Source: Meghimatium bilineatum (Eukaryota; Mollusca; Gastropoda; Stylommatophora; Philomycidae). From it: a DNA stretch of 64,000 bases. The stretch is taken from NCBI GenBank assembly GCA_034231615.1, contig CM067317.1, forward strand, positions 44,896,652 through 44,960,651, given 5' to 3'. Under the pieces are notes generated by a model, which ran no database searches, was not told the origin of the DNA, and saw nothing but the letters and a program-made list of their open reading frames with translations. The position numbers were made by a program, and so were the translations under genes. Of the stretch, positions 1-12,339 are shown piece by piece (position 1 is the first letter of the stretch; each line of letters opens with the position of its first letter).

Positions 1-404
1 ATTTTTTAACTGAAACATCGATAGTGTACATATGTATTTTTTATAATATGAAAAAAAGCAGTCAGCTTGCAATACTCCACCAGATATTGATATCCCAATG
101 TTCTTTATATATTAGATGTATTTTCTTGCTGTTTTGTTACTGAGATGTTTAAAATGGTGTTCATCTTGAAGCTAGTAGGTATTCCTATATGTTGATTTAT
201 GTTTCTTTTGTATTGTTTTAGAATAGTCATTATTTGGGTCATAATATTCTAAAGTAATGTGTCATTGGCTATTGTTTTCATTGCGTTGATTTACTGTTGT
301 TAACTGGTGATTGTAGTCTTGATACCTGTGTCAGTAGATTTTCTGGTTGATCTTATCCTAGTATGTTCTTTTATATACAGGAGTACGGTAAATATTTACA
401 TACA

Positions 405-745
405 ACTAACAGGTGATTACAGCAGGTGATTTTCCCTGTACATACATTAGAGAGTTACACTTCAATAGAGAGTGAGTACAACAGGTGCTTTATCCTTACA
501 TATATCAGAGAGTGAGCGCAACAGGTGTGTGTTACACTTACATACAATAGAGAGTGAATACAACAGGTGTTTTTCCTTACATATATCAGAGAGTGAGCGC
601 AACAGGTGTGTGTTACACTTACATACAATAGAGAGTGAGTACAGCAGGTGCTTTATCCTTACATATATCAGAGTGAGCGCAACAGGTGTGTGTTACACTT
701 ACATACAATAGAGAGTGAGTACAGCAGGTGTTTTTCCTTATATAC
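405..745. repeat. Minisatellite, about 81-bp period, 4 copies
   Basis: AGAGTGAG recurs at about 469, 551, 632 and 712. Each period is a dimer of two related 40-bp halves (one with GAGTACAACAGGTG, one with GAGCGCAACAGGTGTG). The 404 bases before it are AT-rich without a recognisable feature. Confidence 0.85.
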
Positions 746-2100
746 ACATTTTCATTTTCTTTATGAGTGATAATTTTCTGGAGACTTTTAGGAACTAGTT
801 TATGCAATTCACCAATGACATGAAGAAGGCTTCCCCAATCAAGGTTTCCCCAATGTTTTACAGCATGATTATTAATAATGTGGTCATGATGGATGGTTTT
901 CAGGTCTATGATGATGATATAATAACAATAAAATGCAGGATATAAATTTGTAAATCTCGAGTGGATATAGTTCTCCATCAAGAAAAAGGACACAACACAC
1001 CTGACTGTTTACAGACGACTGTGCGCTCACAGCAGGCTCTGTCCAGGAATTTAGATTTTGAAATTTTCCACAAATTTGGAGTGACAACTCATTATTACCT
1101 TTGCAATTAGTGTTCCCAGAAGCAAAAAGAGACACGGGAAACATGACTTACTACGGTCATGGTAAGGACACGACTGTTAACCATGACCACTGCGCATTAA
1201 AATTGAGTAATTTCCGCCTGCCATTGCATTCTATTTTTGTCCTACCTTTACTCACATGAATTATTTATTTTATGGAGGGTATTTGGAAAATGCAATAACT
1301 TGTTTGTTTTAAAGCTACGTATATATTTTTGTGTGTGAAAATAAAGGAATGGCCACTGAATGTAATGATGTAATTTGTATGTGAGATCAATTGTGAACTA
1401 ACATTATCAACTAGACTTAGAATTTCTGTGAAAACCTTCGATACACTCAATCCGGGATAGAATGCCGCTTATTAGACATAGATCACTCTGCTGCTTAACA
1501 CTGGCGGCTACGCAAAAGAAATATTAATTTACAAAATAAAATCCTCGGAAATGGTTGCAATGTAGAATAATTTTGACGAATTGTATCGGCAGTTGTACAG
1601 TCATAACTAATTTCTAACGCATTCTATTTAGTTGTAAACTAGCTGAAACGGGTGCAAAATTTAGCTCGTAGTTCTACTTTTATTTCCTCGGTTAATTGCC
1701 GGGTGAATAACATAACATTTGTTTACACTCGCTATATTTTAGCTCGAAGAGGTATGAAAAAGCATTGTGCCTGGTGAGTTAAGGATAAACACTGGGTTAT
1801 CGTTTAGTTTTCAATGCCAGAAAAATAATCAGAAATATGAATAAGATTAACTGTGTTGTCTCCCTTTTTGGGAACATTTAGTTTGTTTCACGTTTCATTT
1901 AAAATGTAGGCCCAAAAACTGGGAAAGGACCCTATTATCTATTTTTATGTGTGTGTGCATGTGTGTGTGTGTATTTGATAGGCTGATATAGATCTGTGAG
2001 TTTTTGTCATCCAAGAAAACCCAACTTTTGAAACTTCTTTGATTCATTAGTTTTGTTGCAATTCTATCATACATGTTGATTTGTATCTGTTCCAAGTGTC
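746..2100. other. No gene or repeat recognised
   Basis: AT-rich sequence with short ORFs only and a (TG)n run near 1948-1972. I see no coding, RNA or mobile signature. Confidence 0.5.
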
Positions 2101-4230
2101 AGATAATAAAACCAGAGATAGCAGAAGAACAATTCAGATTTGTAGAAGGAAAAGGCATTAATAGAGAGGGCCATAGAAGTACAACGAGACCTTTATCTGT
2201 GCTTCATAGATTACAGCAAAGCATTTGACAAAGTGAAGAATTCAGAGATTGTAAAACTGCTAGAAAATCTTAACTTTGATGGGAGAGATCTAAATATAGT
2301 AAGAAATATGTTTTGGAAACAAACAGCTGTGATGATAGTTAATAACACCATAGGTAGATTTCAAAAGATAGAAATGGGTGTGTAGGCAAGATTATGTAAT
2401 GTCACCGGATCTTTTCTCCCTGTATACATAATACATTATGCGAAATATAGAAGATATGCCAGGAATAACAGTGGGAGGATGCAATATAAATAACTTGAGA
2501 TATGCTGACGACACAGTACTGATCGCAGGAAGCAAACAGGAACTACGAGGCCTGTAAGTAGTGAAAGAAAGTATGTGAAAACAAAGGCGTCAGTTCAAAC
2601 AAGAAGAAAACAGAAATAATGGTTGTCTCAAAAAGACATAAACCACCAAGATGCAACATACCGTTAAGTTCTGAATATAAACCCCCATCCGATTGTAGGC
2701 CGAGAACCTAATTATCCCTTCCCAAAAGTGGAGAAAGTTGAAGGTCGGACTATAGACCGACATCCCCAACTTAACAAAGCCGGCAATAATGAACTTGATT
2801 AATTAGGACTTCATTCTATGTTTCTGATTATTGTCTTGGTCAATATTTATATACTTGGAGTCCCATGTTAAAAATTGGCAAGACCGACCAGCGACATGCA
2901 CGGAAATACTCAAAATCTGCCTTTGAGGTGTTGTTTTAAATTTTCTGTACACAGGTCTTATAGCCTAGTAGATGGTCAGTAACTGTTGTAACATTTGCTT
3001 TACCGCAACAAGAAAGTGTGTGACAGTGTTTAGATTACTGGTAGTTAGTGTTTCCCTACACAAACAAGACTAGGCTACCCATCAGCTTAGGCTATGGTAT
3101 TTCATTTGTTTTTTCCACAGACCATTACCGTATATTGGTCAATAAATAACATCAGATACTGGTATACTTTTCTGACCAATTTCGATGATCAATTGAAACC
3201 TTTATGATAGAAATATATGTACTATAAACGGTAAAAAAAACCGGTAATACCCATTGCTAAAAATAGCGTTTCCGGGAAATTTTGCTAAAAAAATGGCGGT
3301 GTGTCTGAAATAACGATATAGACCTAGTAAGTGAGTTTTTATCAAGAAATATCGGAGATTTTGAAGGAAATATTGTATGATATATAGAAATTAATGTAAT
3401 TAGAGGCCTAGTATTATGGTAAGTACGCTCTAGATTGCTGGTGAGCCCTAGTCATTTTATCCTGGCTTAATATATCGGGACATGTGACTAATTTTTTTTA
3501 AAGTGTTTTTCTCCTTTTTTACTGTGATTTAGGCGTAATTTTTTTTAAATTTGATCTTACTCTCGAAAATAAGCCGAGGAGTATGAAGTCATCTCTGTGT
3601 TTTGTTCAAAAATTCTCGGGTTATACACGGAATTTAAAGGTAGTAATTAACAACACAAAATTAATATAAATTGAAAAAGTAAAATATCTTGGCACCCTGT
3701 TAACATCAGAAGGTAGATGCTCAAGTGAGATAAAGAGCTGAACAGCCTAAGCCAAATCAACACTCCAAAAAATAAGAACCATTTTGTGCATTGGAAGACT
3801 ATCAATGCAGACCCGAATTCGAGTGCTGAGATGTTATATCGAACCAATTATTTTTTATGGATGTGAAGCATGGACTGTAAACAAAAAAATTCAAAGCGAA
3901 TTATAGGCTACAGAGATATGGTCTCTAAGATGAATGATGAAAATACCATGGACAGCTAAGAAAACTAAGGCAGAGGTTCTCATTGATGCTGATGTAAAAA
4001 GATCAATCATATCAAATATTAGGGGCAGACAGTTAATATGCTGAGAAGAACACAGCTTGAAGACTTAATAACCACTGGAAAGATCAAGGGGAGAAGAGAT
4101 GACAAATAGAAAAGTTGCTAGATGGCCTAGTATTGTGGCACGGTAGAAGTTCACCAACCAAGCAAATTGACAACACAAGAGACAGAGAGTCATGGAGAAA
4201 CATGATCACCTATGCCATGGATTGATTGAG
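2100..4230 (+). mobile_element. LINE reverse-transcriptase relic, split by a nested element
   Basis: 2160-2663 reads LCFIDYSKAFDKVKNSEIV, then [24 protein letters not shown] sequence with lesions. 3638-4225 resumes with EKVKYLGTLLTSEGRCSSEI, RIRVLRCYIEPIIFYGCEAW and IPWTAKKTKAEVLIDADVKR. The type is an RTE-like or related endonuclease-RT LINE. The halves are contiguous in protein terms; the 970 bases between them are a later insertion. Many stops and shifts. Confidence 0.88.
2664..3637. mobile_element. TTAA-flanked DNA transposon (non-autonomous) inside the LINE
   Basis: TTAA at 2664-2667 and again at 3634-3637 brackets a 966-bp insertion that cleanly interrupts the RT coding sequence. The ends are imperfect inverted repeats: GTTCTGAATATAAACCC at the left and, read from the other strand, ATTCCGTGTATAACCCG at the right. 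TTAA duplication points to the piggyBac or Kolobok superfamily. No transposase is visible. Confidence 0.7.
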
Positions 4231-4489
4231 CATAGTCATGTGTTATTTAAATTCTCAAAGTGAAAGGCAGTCGACTTAAGAGAGGTACGTCGTGGAAGGG
4301 GCGCACAGAGGATATTATACAGAGGGTATGCAGATTGAAAGATGTGCTACCTGGTGCCGAATGGAGTCATGGTCCCTTAGATTGTCCAACATCCTTCAAA
4401 GTAATAATAACACTCAATAGAGAATGCAGGGAATGGTGTACGACCGTGGTGGAGTTGGAGGTACTTGCTCTTCTTCTTCAGCGTTCACT

Positions 4490-5830
4490 CTCAAATAACC
4501 ACAATGAATATTTCGTGTGATTTCCGCCAGCGAGCGTGAAGTACGTTGTGCTGCAAGTTCCACAGTAGAACTGTGATTATTTGCAAACAGGATAAATACC
4601 ACAGGATGACCACTTGTGGTCAGGATGTCCGAGGTCCAGCACATCCGTTTTTGTCATTCCTTTATTTCGGGTATGGTCCCTAGTCCGTGACAGCCTGTGT
4701 ATCTGTCGCCGGGCACACTGGTGTGTAGTGCCTCTTCGCCAAGACGCATCTATCTGGCACGAGGTGCTCCATAAATCCATCTCGTGCAATTGGACGAACT
4801 CTGCCTGTGTCCATCGGGTACTGAACCTTTTCTCATCCGCGAGCCTGGTTCCGTATGAGGAAGAACTCGCCAGAAGAGTTGGACCCTGGCTCATTCGCCC
4901 TCCTACCCGAGGCGTCGTTCACAGACATCGTGAGCCCCTCGCACAAGTATGAGTCTCACACCACGCGTTTGAGAGCAAGGCGTTCTCGAGCTGAGCGACA
5001 GTGTCCCAATAGCATCTGAGCCCATCAGGTACTGAACCCTTTCTCTCTGCAAGTGTATTTCCGGTATAGGAAAGCTTGACAATAGAGTTGGCCCAGGGCT
5101 AAAACGTCCCTTTTGTGCCTGAGCCCATGAGGTACTGAACCATTTCTCTCTGCAAGTGTATTTCCGGTATAAGAAATCTTGACAGTAGAGTTGGGCCAGG
5201 ACTGCCATCGTTGTCCCCTTCTTGCCTAAAACCATCGGGTTCGGAACTCTTCTCTTCGCAAGCATATTTCCGGTATAGGAAGGCTCGACATTAGAGTTGG
5301 TTTAGGTCTTCTTGCTTTTCCGAGCGCCCAGGATTGGGTCTGGGTCTCTGCTTATAAGGATCACAGGTAACTAGAAGCTCGACTCGAGCTAACAGAGCTT
5401 ATAGTTCCCCTTCCCTAGGAACGTTTCACTTTTCATTTGCAGTTTGCGCTGTTCTGCCCTTTCATTATGTCATTGTACTCATAATGACATATATTTGTTT
5501 CTCTACATGCAACTGTCTTTACGTGCCTTTTACATTGGCCGCCACTCCAATGTTCTGAATGGACTAACAGGCGTCACTGTATATCGACAGTGTTGCTGTA
5601 TGTGGTGATGCAAATGGTGTCGGAGATATTGTCTGTCTCTTTTGCAGTCAAATCTCTTTCCATCTGCTTCCTCCACATTCTCGGACACGATCCCCAAATG
5701 ATTTGGCCAGAATCAGCTTGAGCTGCTGTTTTCTGTTACCAGGGTGCACCGCGAGGAGGTAAATTTGGGATCTTGGTTATCTGCTAACCCTGGGTCCGCC
5801 TAGAGCAATGCATTCCCTTTGCAACCCGTA
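4490..5830 (+). repeat. Dispersed repeat C, copy 1, with internal 100-bp repeats
   Basis: Matches 58335-59405 in the same orientation: both begin near GTGATTTCCGCCAG and end near CTAACCCTGGGTCCGCC followed by GAGCAATGC. A degenerate unit of about 100 bp (CCATCAGGTACTGAACC ... TTTCCGGTATAGGAA) recurs at about 4810, 5020, 5123 and 5230. No protein homology recognised; it may be the untranslated part of the RNase H LINE that follows. Confidence 0.7.
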
Positions 5831-6515
5831 CTCGCTCTAATCTGTGAAAATTCCAGGGAAGGTGATATGATTTTTTATACAGGTGGGTCAGTTGAGAGAC
5901 ACATCAGAAGTGCTTGGGCCTTCACGGCTCACAGGTGGGGGGAAACCAACAGAGAGGAAAGTGGTTCATTCGCTCAGACAACAAGCAGCATGACAATGGA
6001 GAGTTTGGCTGTAACTAAATTTTTTCAATGGGTCTGCATACTCAGTAACTCAATGAGCATGATTGTGAAAGTTCGGGCGGGATACATTCGGGAACAGTGG
6101 CTGGATGCAGTGAAGAATTTCTGTATGCGTAAAGTTACTTTCATTTTTGTGTCGGGGCATGCGGGAGTCCGGAGTAATGAGAGCAGATAGGTCTTATAGC
6201 ACACAGTGCTATGGCTATTGGTGGAGCGATGGATCGAGCAGACATTTTGAACGCCCTATGGGAAAAAGCATGAGCAAATGAATGTATAAGTGACAATGAC
6301 TCTTGTTCCATGACTAGAATAAAGGAATCTGGTTTGAAATGTGGTGTCACTAGAAAGGAGCGGTTTTGTGGGCAGAAAGAATAATGGTCAATCAACTGTG
6401 TACTGGTACCACCAGTCAACGTGTAATGGCAGCTACACTCAAGGAGAGATCTTAGCACCTATGGACTTGTCCAAAGTGCAGTGACGATTATCCAATGAAT
6501 AACTATGTGTTGTTT
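5820..6515 (+). mobile_element. LINE 3' relic with RNase H
   Basis: RNase H-like FYTGGSVERHIRSAWAFT, then VTFIFVSGHAGVRSNESR and [10 protein letters not shown]. The end, [22 protein letters not shown] sequence, is followed by CPKCS. The same protein is seen at 38930-39480, where the histidine-loop reads [18 protein letters not shown]. Several stops. Confidence 0.82.
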
Positions 6516-6529
6516 CAGTCAACCTTTCA

Positions 6530-6880
6530 TATGATACTCAGAAAATTCTTCTTGTCCAGAACATAACACCTGTAACTTAACTTTCCATCCAGGTATCATA
6601 TACACAATCTAAGAAACATCAGAAAGTTCTTGTCAAGAATATAACACCTGTAACTTATCTTTCAATCTAGATATTGTTTACTGAACATTAGAAAGTAGTT
6701 CTCAAAAAGATGACAGTGACACCTGAAAAATTTCCATCCAGGTGTCATCCCATCAAAAAAATCTTGTCAAGCATATAACACCTGTAACTTACTTTTCCAT
6801 GCAAGTGTCATTGGCAAAAACATTTTTCTTCGCAGTGTCATTTTTCTTTGGCAAAAACATATCACCTGAAACTATATTTC
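6530..6880. repeat. Imperfect tandem repeat, about 70-90-bp unit
   Basis: ATAACACCTGTAACTTA with variants recurs four to five times, each followed by TTTCCATCCAGGTATCAT or a variant. Strongly diverged, so an old array. 6880-7230 beyond it is AT-rich with nothing recognised. Confidence 0.7.
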
Positions 6881-7639
6881 CTTTCTGCTGGTAAATTTGG
6901 CTACAAGATGCAGTGAAATCCATGGTGCATTATTTTATAACTAATTTCTCTATATAACAACAGTTTTATGTCTTTGTTATTTAATAATAACAAAGACTTA
7001 TCTAACCCCCAACCATATTTATTCTATATTTTGTTTACTGCATATAGCGAATTTGTTATTATAGACATCTTTTGTTGTTACAACAAGTTGTTATAACAAG
7101 ATTCCACTGTAATTTAAATGAGCTTTAATTGTCAACTGAATCAAATGTGCTTTCTCTCTCTTTCATCAATAACAGGAGAATACAGTGTATTGGACATTAA
7201 TTCTCAACTATTAACGTGACAATGTACATATTCAGAGAATTGCAGAAATGGTATTGACTAGATGTGATGGGAGAAGGTGCTCCCTCTCCGGAAAGATCAG
7301 AAGAACGCGTGATAAGCAACTGACTGGGACACTGAGCTTATAAACTTTTAGATGACCGACGGAATGGCAAGCAGAGCATATATAGGAATGCCCCCAGTGC
7401 TGTGACACTTGTTCCAAATCAATAATCCACAGAAATAAAAAAAATCATTTTCTTGTAAAATGTGACAATTAAGAATTTAAGTCATTAAAAACTATACATT
7501 ATCACAATGTATCAAAATATTTTTTCTTTATTTTTTTCCCCAAAAAATGTATTCTTTACAATAAAACAAAATGAAATAATTTGACTAAACATTTTTTTTT
7601 ATCACAGAGGTAATTACAAAAGTAAAAAAAATGACAAAA

Positions 7640-8030
7640 AAGTCGAGTGAAGCACTTTCTACGCAGCTCTCCTATACCCCCGTAATCCTCTCTCGAGGCG
7701 GTATGACATAGCAGGCGGCGCAATCGAAAGCCACTCGGACACTGAATTTGCCATCACTCAGCTGAGCACGTTTATGCTGTTAACATTCCGTACAACCGAA
7801 AACTTCACCCCGGTGACTTCGTCCTCTTAACATGTCATATGGGGAGGAACCAGCCTTGATCCCAATCTGTACTGTGACGAGCGAGCTGACTCGACACTGG
7901 CTAAACCTTGACCCCGCGGTGGAGTCTAAGACATGACACGGACAAGACTGGTTCCCATACAAGTTAAGAACCAACTTGTAAAGTTCCACGGGGAACTTGA
8001 AACTCATACGGACATTCTCCCTTAAAGTCT
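7640..8030 (-). pseudogene. Cysteine-rich open frame with an internal stop, unknown
   Basis: Read from an AG at about 8024: TLRENVRMSFKFPVELYKL, VLNLYGNQSCPCHVLDST, SHRGEVFGCTEC, then TAA, then in the same frame QHKRAQLSDGKFSVRVAFDC and AACYVIPPREERITGV. Cysteine pairs, higher GC than the flanks and continuing coding character past the stop suggest a fragment of a secreted cysteine-rich protein that has decayed, or part of an unrecognised repeat. I cannot name the family. Confidence 0.35.
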
Positions 8031-8378
8031 ATAAGCTTATGTGCCACACATTTTGTTACCCATGTCAACAGTGAGGGAAAAATGTTGTGCATATTGCTTT
8101 CAAAAAAAACGTTTTCATAAATAGGAGAACGGGGAAAAGTAACAAAATTTCTCAAAATAAATTAAGTTGTTTATTTAAAGAGTTGTTTATTTAAATTATA
8201 TTGCCAATTCCCCATCGAGACCAGCACCGTGCAGAGGTGATGGGGCTTAGTTCAGCCATCAGGGGCTGGAAACTAAGACTGATCGGGCAGTCCCACTCGA
8301 GCAGGACCATAGTCCTGCCCAAGTAAGCAGAGTGCTGAAGACGGAGACATCCAGCCAAAAGGCGCACAGATAATCAGG

Positions 8379-9635
8379 ATGCCACGCACAAAACACAATG
8401 GAAACATGTCTACATCTATAAATAGTTATGGTGCCTGCCCTGTGGCGGACATTCAGGCAGGGACGGTGCCGGGCCCTATACCTCGAAAGGGCCCAACCTC
8501 AGTTACTGGAAGTCCTTCTCAATTGCCTCGAGGAGCCAGGAGGCAAGGGAATAGAGCTACTGGCCAAACAAACAAACGACCAATAAAAATAATGCACTGG
8601 AATGCTGAGGGTGTCAACAGTAAAAGAGATGGATACAGCAAAAAATTGGAACTTGAAAATGTCCTCAGTGAAGAACAAGTTAGTATATGCTGTATCCAAG
8701 AAACACACCTCAGCAGCGACATAGCCTTCAAAATCAGAGGCTACCAGTGCTACCGGTCTGACAGAAAGGACAGGCGAAAGGGTGGAATTCTGACACTTGT
8801 TAAAAACAATATCAGCGCATGTCAGCTGGAAGTATATATGGAAGGGGCAGAATACCAGATGCTCCACCTAAAAACAGACAGTGCAGAATTCCATCTCCTG
8901 AACTACTACTGCCCAAATGATAAACCATTGGCACTAGACACAATTCCAAACAAAGAGAGACTTATGGTGTGTGGTGACTTCAACAGCCACTCTCAGAGCT
9001 GGGGCTACGATCATATCGACAAGAGAGGTGAGGAACTTGAGAGCTGGCAGGATGAAAATAATCTCATCCTTATTAACCAGCCAGCAGACTCACCAACCTT
9101 CTACTCGAGAGCATGGCACACCACCTCTACACCAGACCTGGCATTCCACTCACCAGGCTTGGAATGGAACATCACACGTGTTGTTGGAAAGCAGCTTGGA
9201 GGTAGTGACCACAGACCAGTATTTCTGGAAATCCACAATGAATTTACCAAGGACAGCAGCACGCTCACTAGGTGGAACTATAAAAGGGCAGACTGGAAAA
9301 TGTACCAGCATTTAACCAGTGTTCTAGCTAAGGACATGAACTTGGACAAAGACATCAATAGAGCAGTGAGTGAATTTAATAGATGTATACTACATGCTGC
9401 TAGTAAAACCATACCCAGGGGGGCACGCAAAAACTACAAACCCTACTGGAATGATGAACTGGAAAAGCTGCAAAATGAGATGGAAACATCTAGACAGCAG
9501 GCTCAGAACAGACCTAGCCAAGAACATCATAACAAATATCAGCAAACAAAAGCTAAATTTCAAAGAGCCAAGTTACAAGCCAGACGAAGCAGCTGGAAAG
9601 AAAAAACAGTCGCTGAACCTAGAAAGAGATACTAA
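8379..9635 (+). pseudogene. LINE ORF, endonuclease part
   Basis: 418-codon open frame with the endonuclease at about residues 65-290: IMHWNAEGVN, IQETHLSSD, MVCGDFNSHSQSWGYDH and GGSDHRPVF give the catalytic Asn, Glu, Asp and His positions. No separate gag-like ORF1 is evident upstream; about 60 Pro/Gly-rich residues precede the nuclease. It runs out of frame at the linker to RT, where the real continuation is in the next frame (from about 9590). Confidence 0.88.
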
Positions 9636-11258
9636 GAAATTATGGAAACTTGTAAAACAACTAAATGATGAAGGTACAGAGAGAAATACCAGGATCACAC
9701 TTTATAAAGATAGAAACATTTTAACAGGTGAACATGCAGCTGATCACTTTGCAGATTCCTTTGCAAAAGACAATAACGTCAAAGTCAGCCCAGACAAACA
9801 ACAGGAGGTTCGAGAGAACCAGCAAAACATTGGACAAGGCGAACCTATACCTGAAGTCATGGAGGCACCAATCACAATGAGAGAACTGGAGCATGCAATA
9901 TCCAAATTGAAAATGAAAAAGTCCCCTGGAGCTGATGGAGTGTCCAATGAAATGATCAGAAACCTGGGAATTGCAGCAAGAGCAAAGCTACTGCAGATCT
10001 TTAACACAAGCTGGTCCACAGGTAATGTACCACAGGCGTGGAGAGAAGCAATAATGATACCACTCCTCAAATCAGGAAAAGATGGCAACACAGTCTCCAA
10101 CTACAGGCCCATCAGCCTCACAAGCTGTCTATGTAAAACAATGGAACACATTATCAATCTTAGGATGCAGTGGTACCTTGAAAGTGAAAACCTTCTGGTA
10201 TCACAGCAAGCAGGTTTCAGACAGTGCTACTCTACTGAAGATCAGGCATCCTAACTCTCCCAAGAGATTGAGGATGCCTTCCAAGAAAAGAAACTGGTAC
10301 TAGCAGCATGGATAGACCTCAGGAAAGCATTTGATAAGGTCTGGAAAGAAGGGCTTCTAAATAAATTGCGAAATTGCAGGGTTAGCTCAAGAATGTACAA
10401 ATGGGTAAAAGCATACCTGCATAATAGAAGAGCCAGGGTACAATTAGATGGTCGCAAGAGCAAGAAAGTTCTACTGCGTCATGGAGTCCCCCAGGGAGGA
10501 GTCCTGTCACCCACACTTTTCTTGGTTTACATCAATGACCTACCAATGAGTTGCTGAACTACCACACAGGATCAAAGTGGCAATGTATGCTGACGACCTG
10601 GTGCACGGAAGAACATGCAACAGTGGCCACTAAACAAATACAAAGAGCTATCGATGCCATAACCTTATGGGCAAATAGATGGTGCGTCAGCATTAACACA
10701 GATAAGTGCAGCACTACACTCTTTACCCTCTCACCAAAACAAAAAGCTGGTCATATAAAGATAGATGGAGAGCTCTTGAAAGAAGACAAACAACCCACAT
10801 ACCTCAGAGTTACTTTTGATGATAAGCTGACATGGAAGCAGCACATAAACAAAGCAACAACAAAAGCCAGGAGGAAGTTAGCTATCCTTAGAAAACTAAG
10901 TGGAACCACATGGGGAGCCAGTGGAAATATACTCAGTAAAGTTTACCAGCAAGGCATAAGACCACACCTGGAATATGGTTCAGCTGCGTGGTGTCCTGCA
11001 TCAAACACCACATTACAAGATCTAGATAAAGTGCAAAACCAGGAACTTAGAATAATGTTGGGAGCAATGAAATCAACACCCATAGCAGAGATGCAGAAAA
11101 TGGGAAGAATGCAAACACTTGGCGAACGCAGAGACACAAAAGTACTAATTCAAGCAGAAAAGTTGCAGTGTATGCCAAGTCATCCAATGAAGGAAAGATT
11201 CCAAAATCTAGCAATGGGGCGACTGAAAAGGAGCAGCTTTATCCATCAAGCTAAATGA
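9590..11258 (+). pseudogene. LINE reverse transcriptase, broken
   Basis: The reading frame 9590-10557 carries the RT fingers and palm, interrupted by TAA at 10252-10254 after CYSTEDQAS. From about 10555 the frame changes twice around the YADD box and continues to a stop at about 11256 with the thumb region (FDDKLTWKQHINKATTKAR, PHLEYGSAAW). All core RT motifs can be read, so inactivation is by point lesions, not truncation. Confidence 0.88.
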
Positions 11259-11345
11259 CTCCGTAGACAACTTACAGACCTACCTGAAGTTGACAGCCCT
11301 TTAAGGTCTGTACCAGAACAAACCCCGTGGAGTGAAAGCCATGGA

Positions 11346-12221
11346 ATGCCAATATACATTCAGACCCATGTGAAAGGAATACTAAGCGAGGATGAACAGA
11401 ACAGTGTGCAGCGAATGACAGTCACCCTCAGTTTCCTGGATGAGGAATATCCACAAGATATATGGGTCAGAGTGTACACAGATGGGTCAGCACAGAATGC
11501 TGTGAGGAATGGAGGTGCAGGTGTATATATATAGAATATCCACACAAGCCTAGAGATACAATCAGAACACCAACGGGAAAATTCTGCAATAATTATGATG
11601 CAGAAATCCAGGCAATTAGTGTGGCAGCTAAAAAACTGCTGAACTCCAACTCTGGCCTACAGCCTGTGGTATTCCTGACAGATGCAAGGTCAGTGCTTCA
11701 AGCTCTCCAGTCTGGAAAACTAACAGACTTGAAAAAACTACTTAGCGAATTGTCTTACCAGTATAGGGTAACCATGCAGTGGATACCCTCTCACTGTGGA
11801 ATACCAGGAAATGAAAAAGCAGACCAACTGGCTAAGGAAGGTGCTGCCGAAGACCAACCAGATATACCAATCACCTACCATCAGAAAAAACAGATGATCA
11901 AGTCAATAAGAAAGCCACAAACGCCAACACAAGATGACTATCACATTATGAACAGATCAGAACAAGTGATAATTCTACGTCTCAGAACAGGACACAACCG
12001 ACTCCGCAGTCACATGTATACAAAGTTCAAGATTGGCAACACGGCCATGTGTACAGGCAGCACAGAGTGCTAAACATATACTTCAAGAGTGTTCTGAGCA
12101 TGAAATGCTGAGGCAGACATATTGGCCAGAGGAAACAACACTGGAATCAAAGCTCTATGGGACACTGTATGAACTACAAAAGACAGTGAGTTTTATTAAG
12201 GAGACAGAATTACAGATATAG
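11346..12221 (+). pseudogene. LINE RNase H and 3' cysteine motif, broken
   Basis: RNase H catalytic positions are visible: D in VYTDGSAQNA, E in NYDAEIQAIS, D in FLTDARSVLQ and H/D in SHCGIPGNEKADQLAKEG. A stop at 11532-11534 and a shift near 12060-12075 break the frame. The last part, KHILQECSEHEMLRQTYWPE, is the zinc-knuckle-like tail also found in the other LINE 3' relics of this window. Confidence 0.88.
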
Positions 12222-12339
12222 ACATGTTTCAAGTGAACGAAAGAAGAAGAATAGTCCTGCCCAAGCAAGCACAGGTGCTGAAGTCAGATATATCAGGTTG
12301 AGAGGTGCACCAGTAACCACGGTATCATGAAACATGACC

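Larger units (their letters stand above)
8210..12330 (+). mobile_element. Near full-length non-LTR retrotransposon (endonuclease, RT, RNase H), inactivated
   Basis: Domains in order: apurinic-type endonuclease (HWNAEGVNSK, CIQETHL, GDFNSHS, GGSDHRPVF) at about 8590-9230; reverse transcriptase (SPGADGVSNEMI, NYRPISLTS, WIDLRKAFDKVWK, GVPQGGVLSP, YADDLV) at about 9870-10610; RNase H (YTDGS, AEIQA, TDARS, SHCGIPGNEKAD) at about 11465-11840; and a terminal cysteine motif with HILQEC. The layout is that of the I superfamily. The 3' end is a GAA-type tail near 12241-12252. The coding frame is broken: a frameshift near 9600, TAA at 10252-10254, shifts near 10555-10610, a stop at about 11256, a shift near 11530 and another near 12060. 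It cannot move by itself. Confidence 0.93.

Noticed and set aside
4577..5265. Minus-strand ORFs of 105 and 120 residues
   Set aside because: They lie in repeat C, share its internal 100-base repeats, and are not kept open in the second copy.
6141..6458. Antisense ORF opposite the RNase H LINE, and the similar one at 39050-39436
   Set aside because: Shadows of the plus-strand LINE coding sequence; the similarity between the two follows from the LINE.
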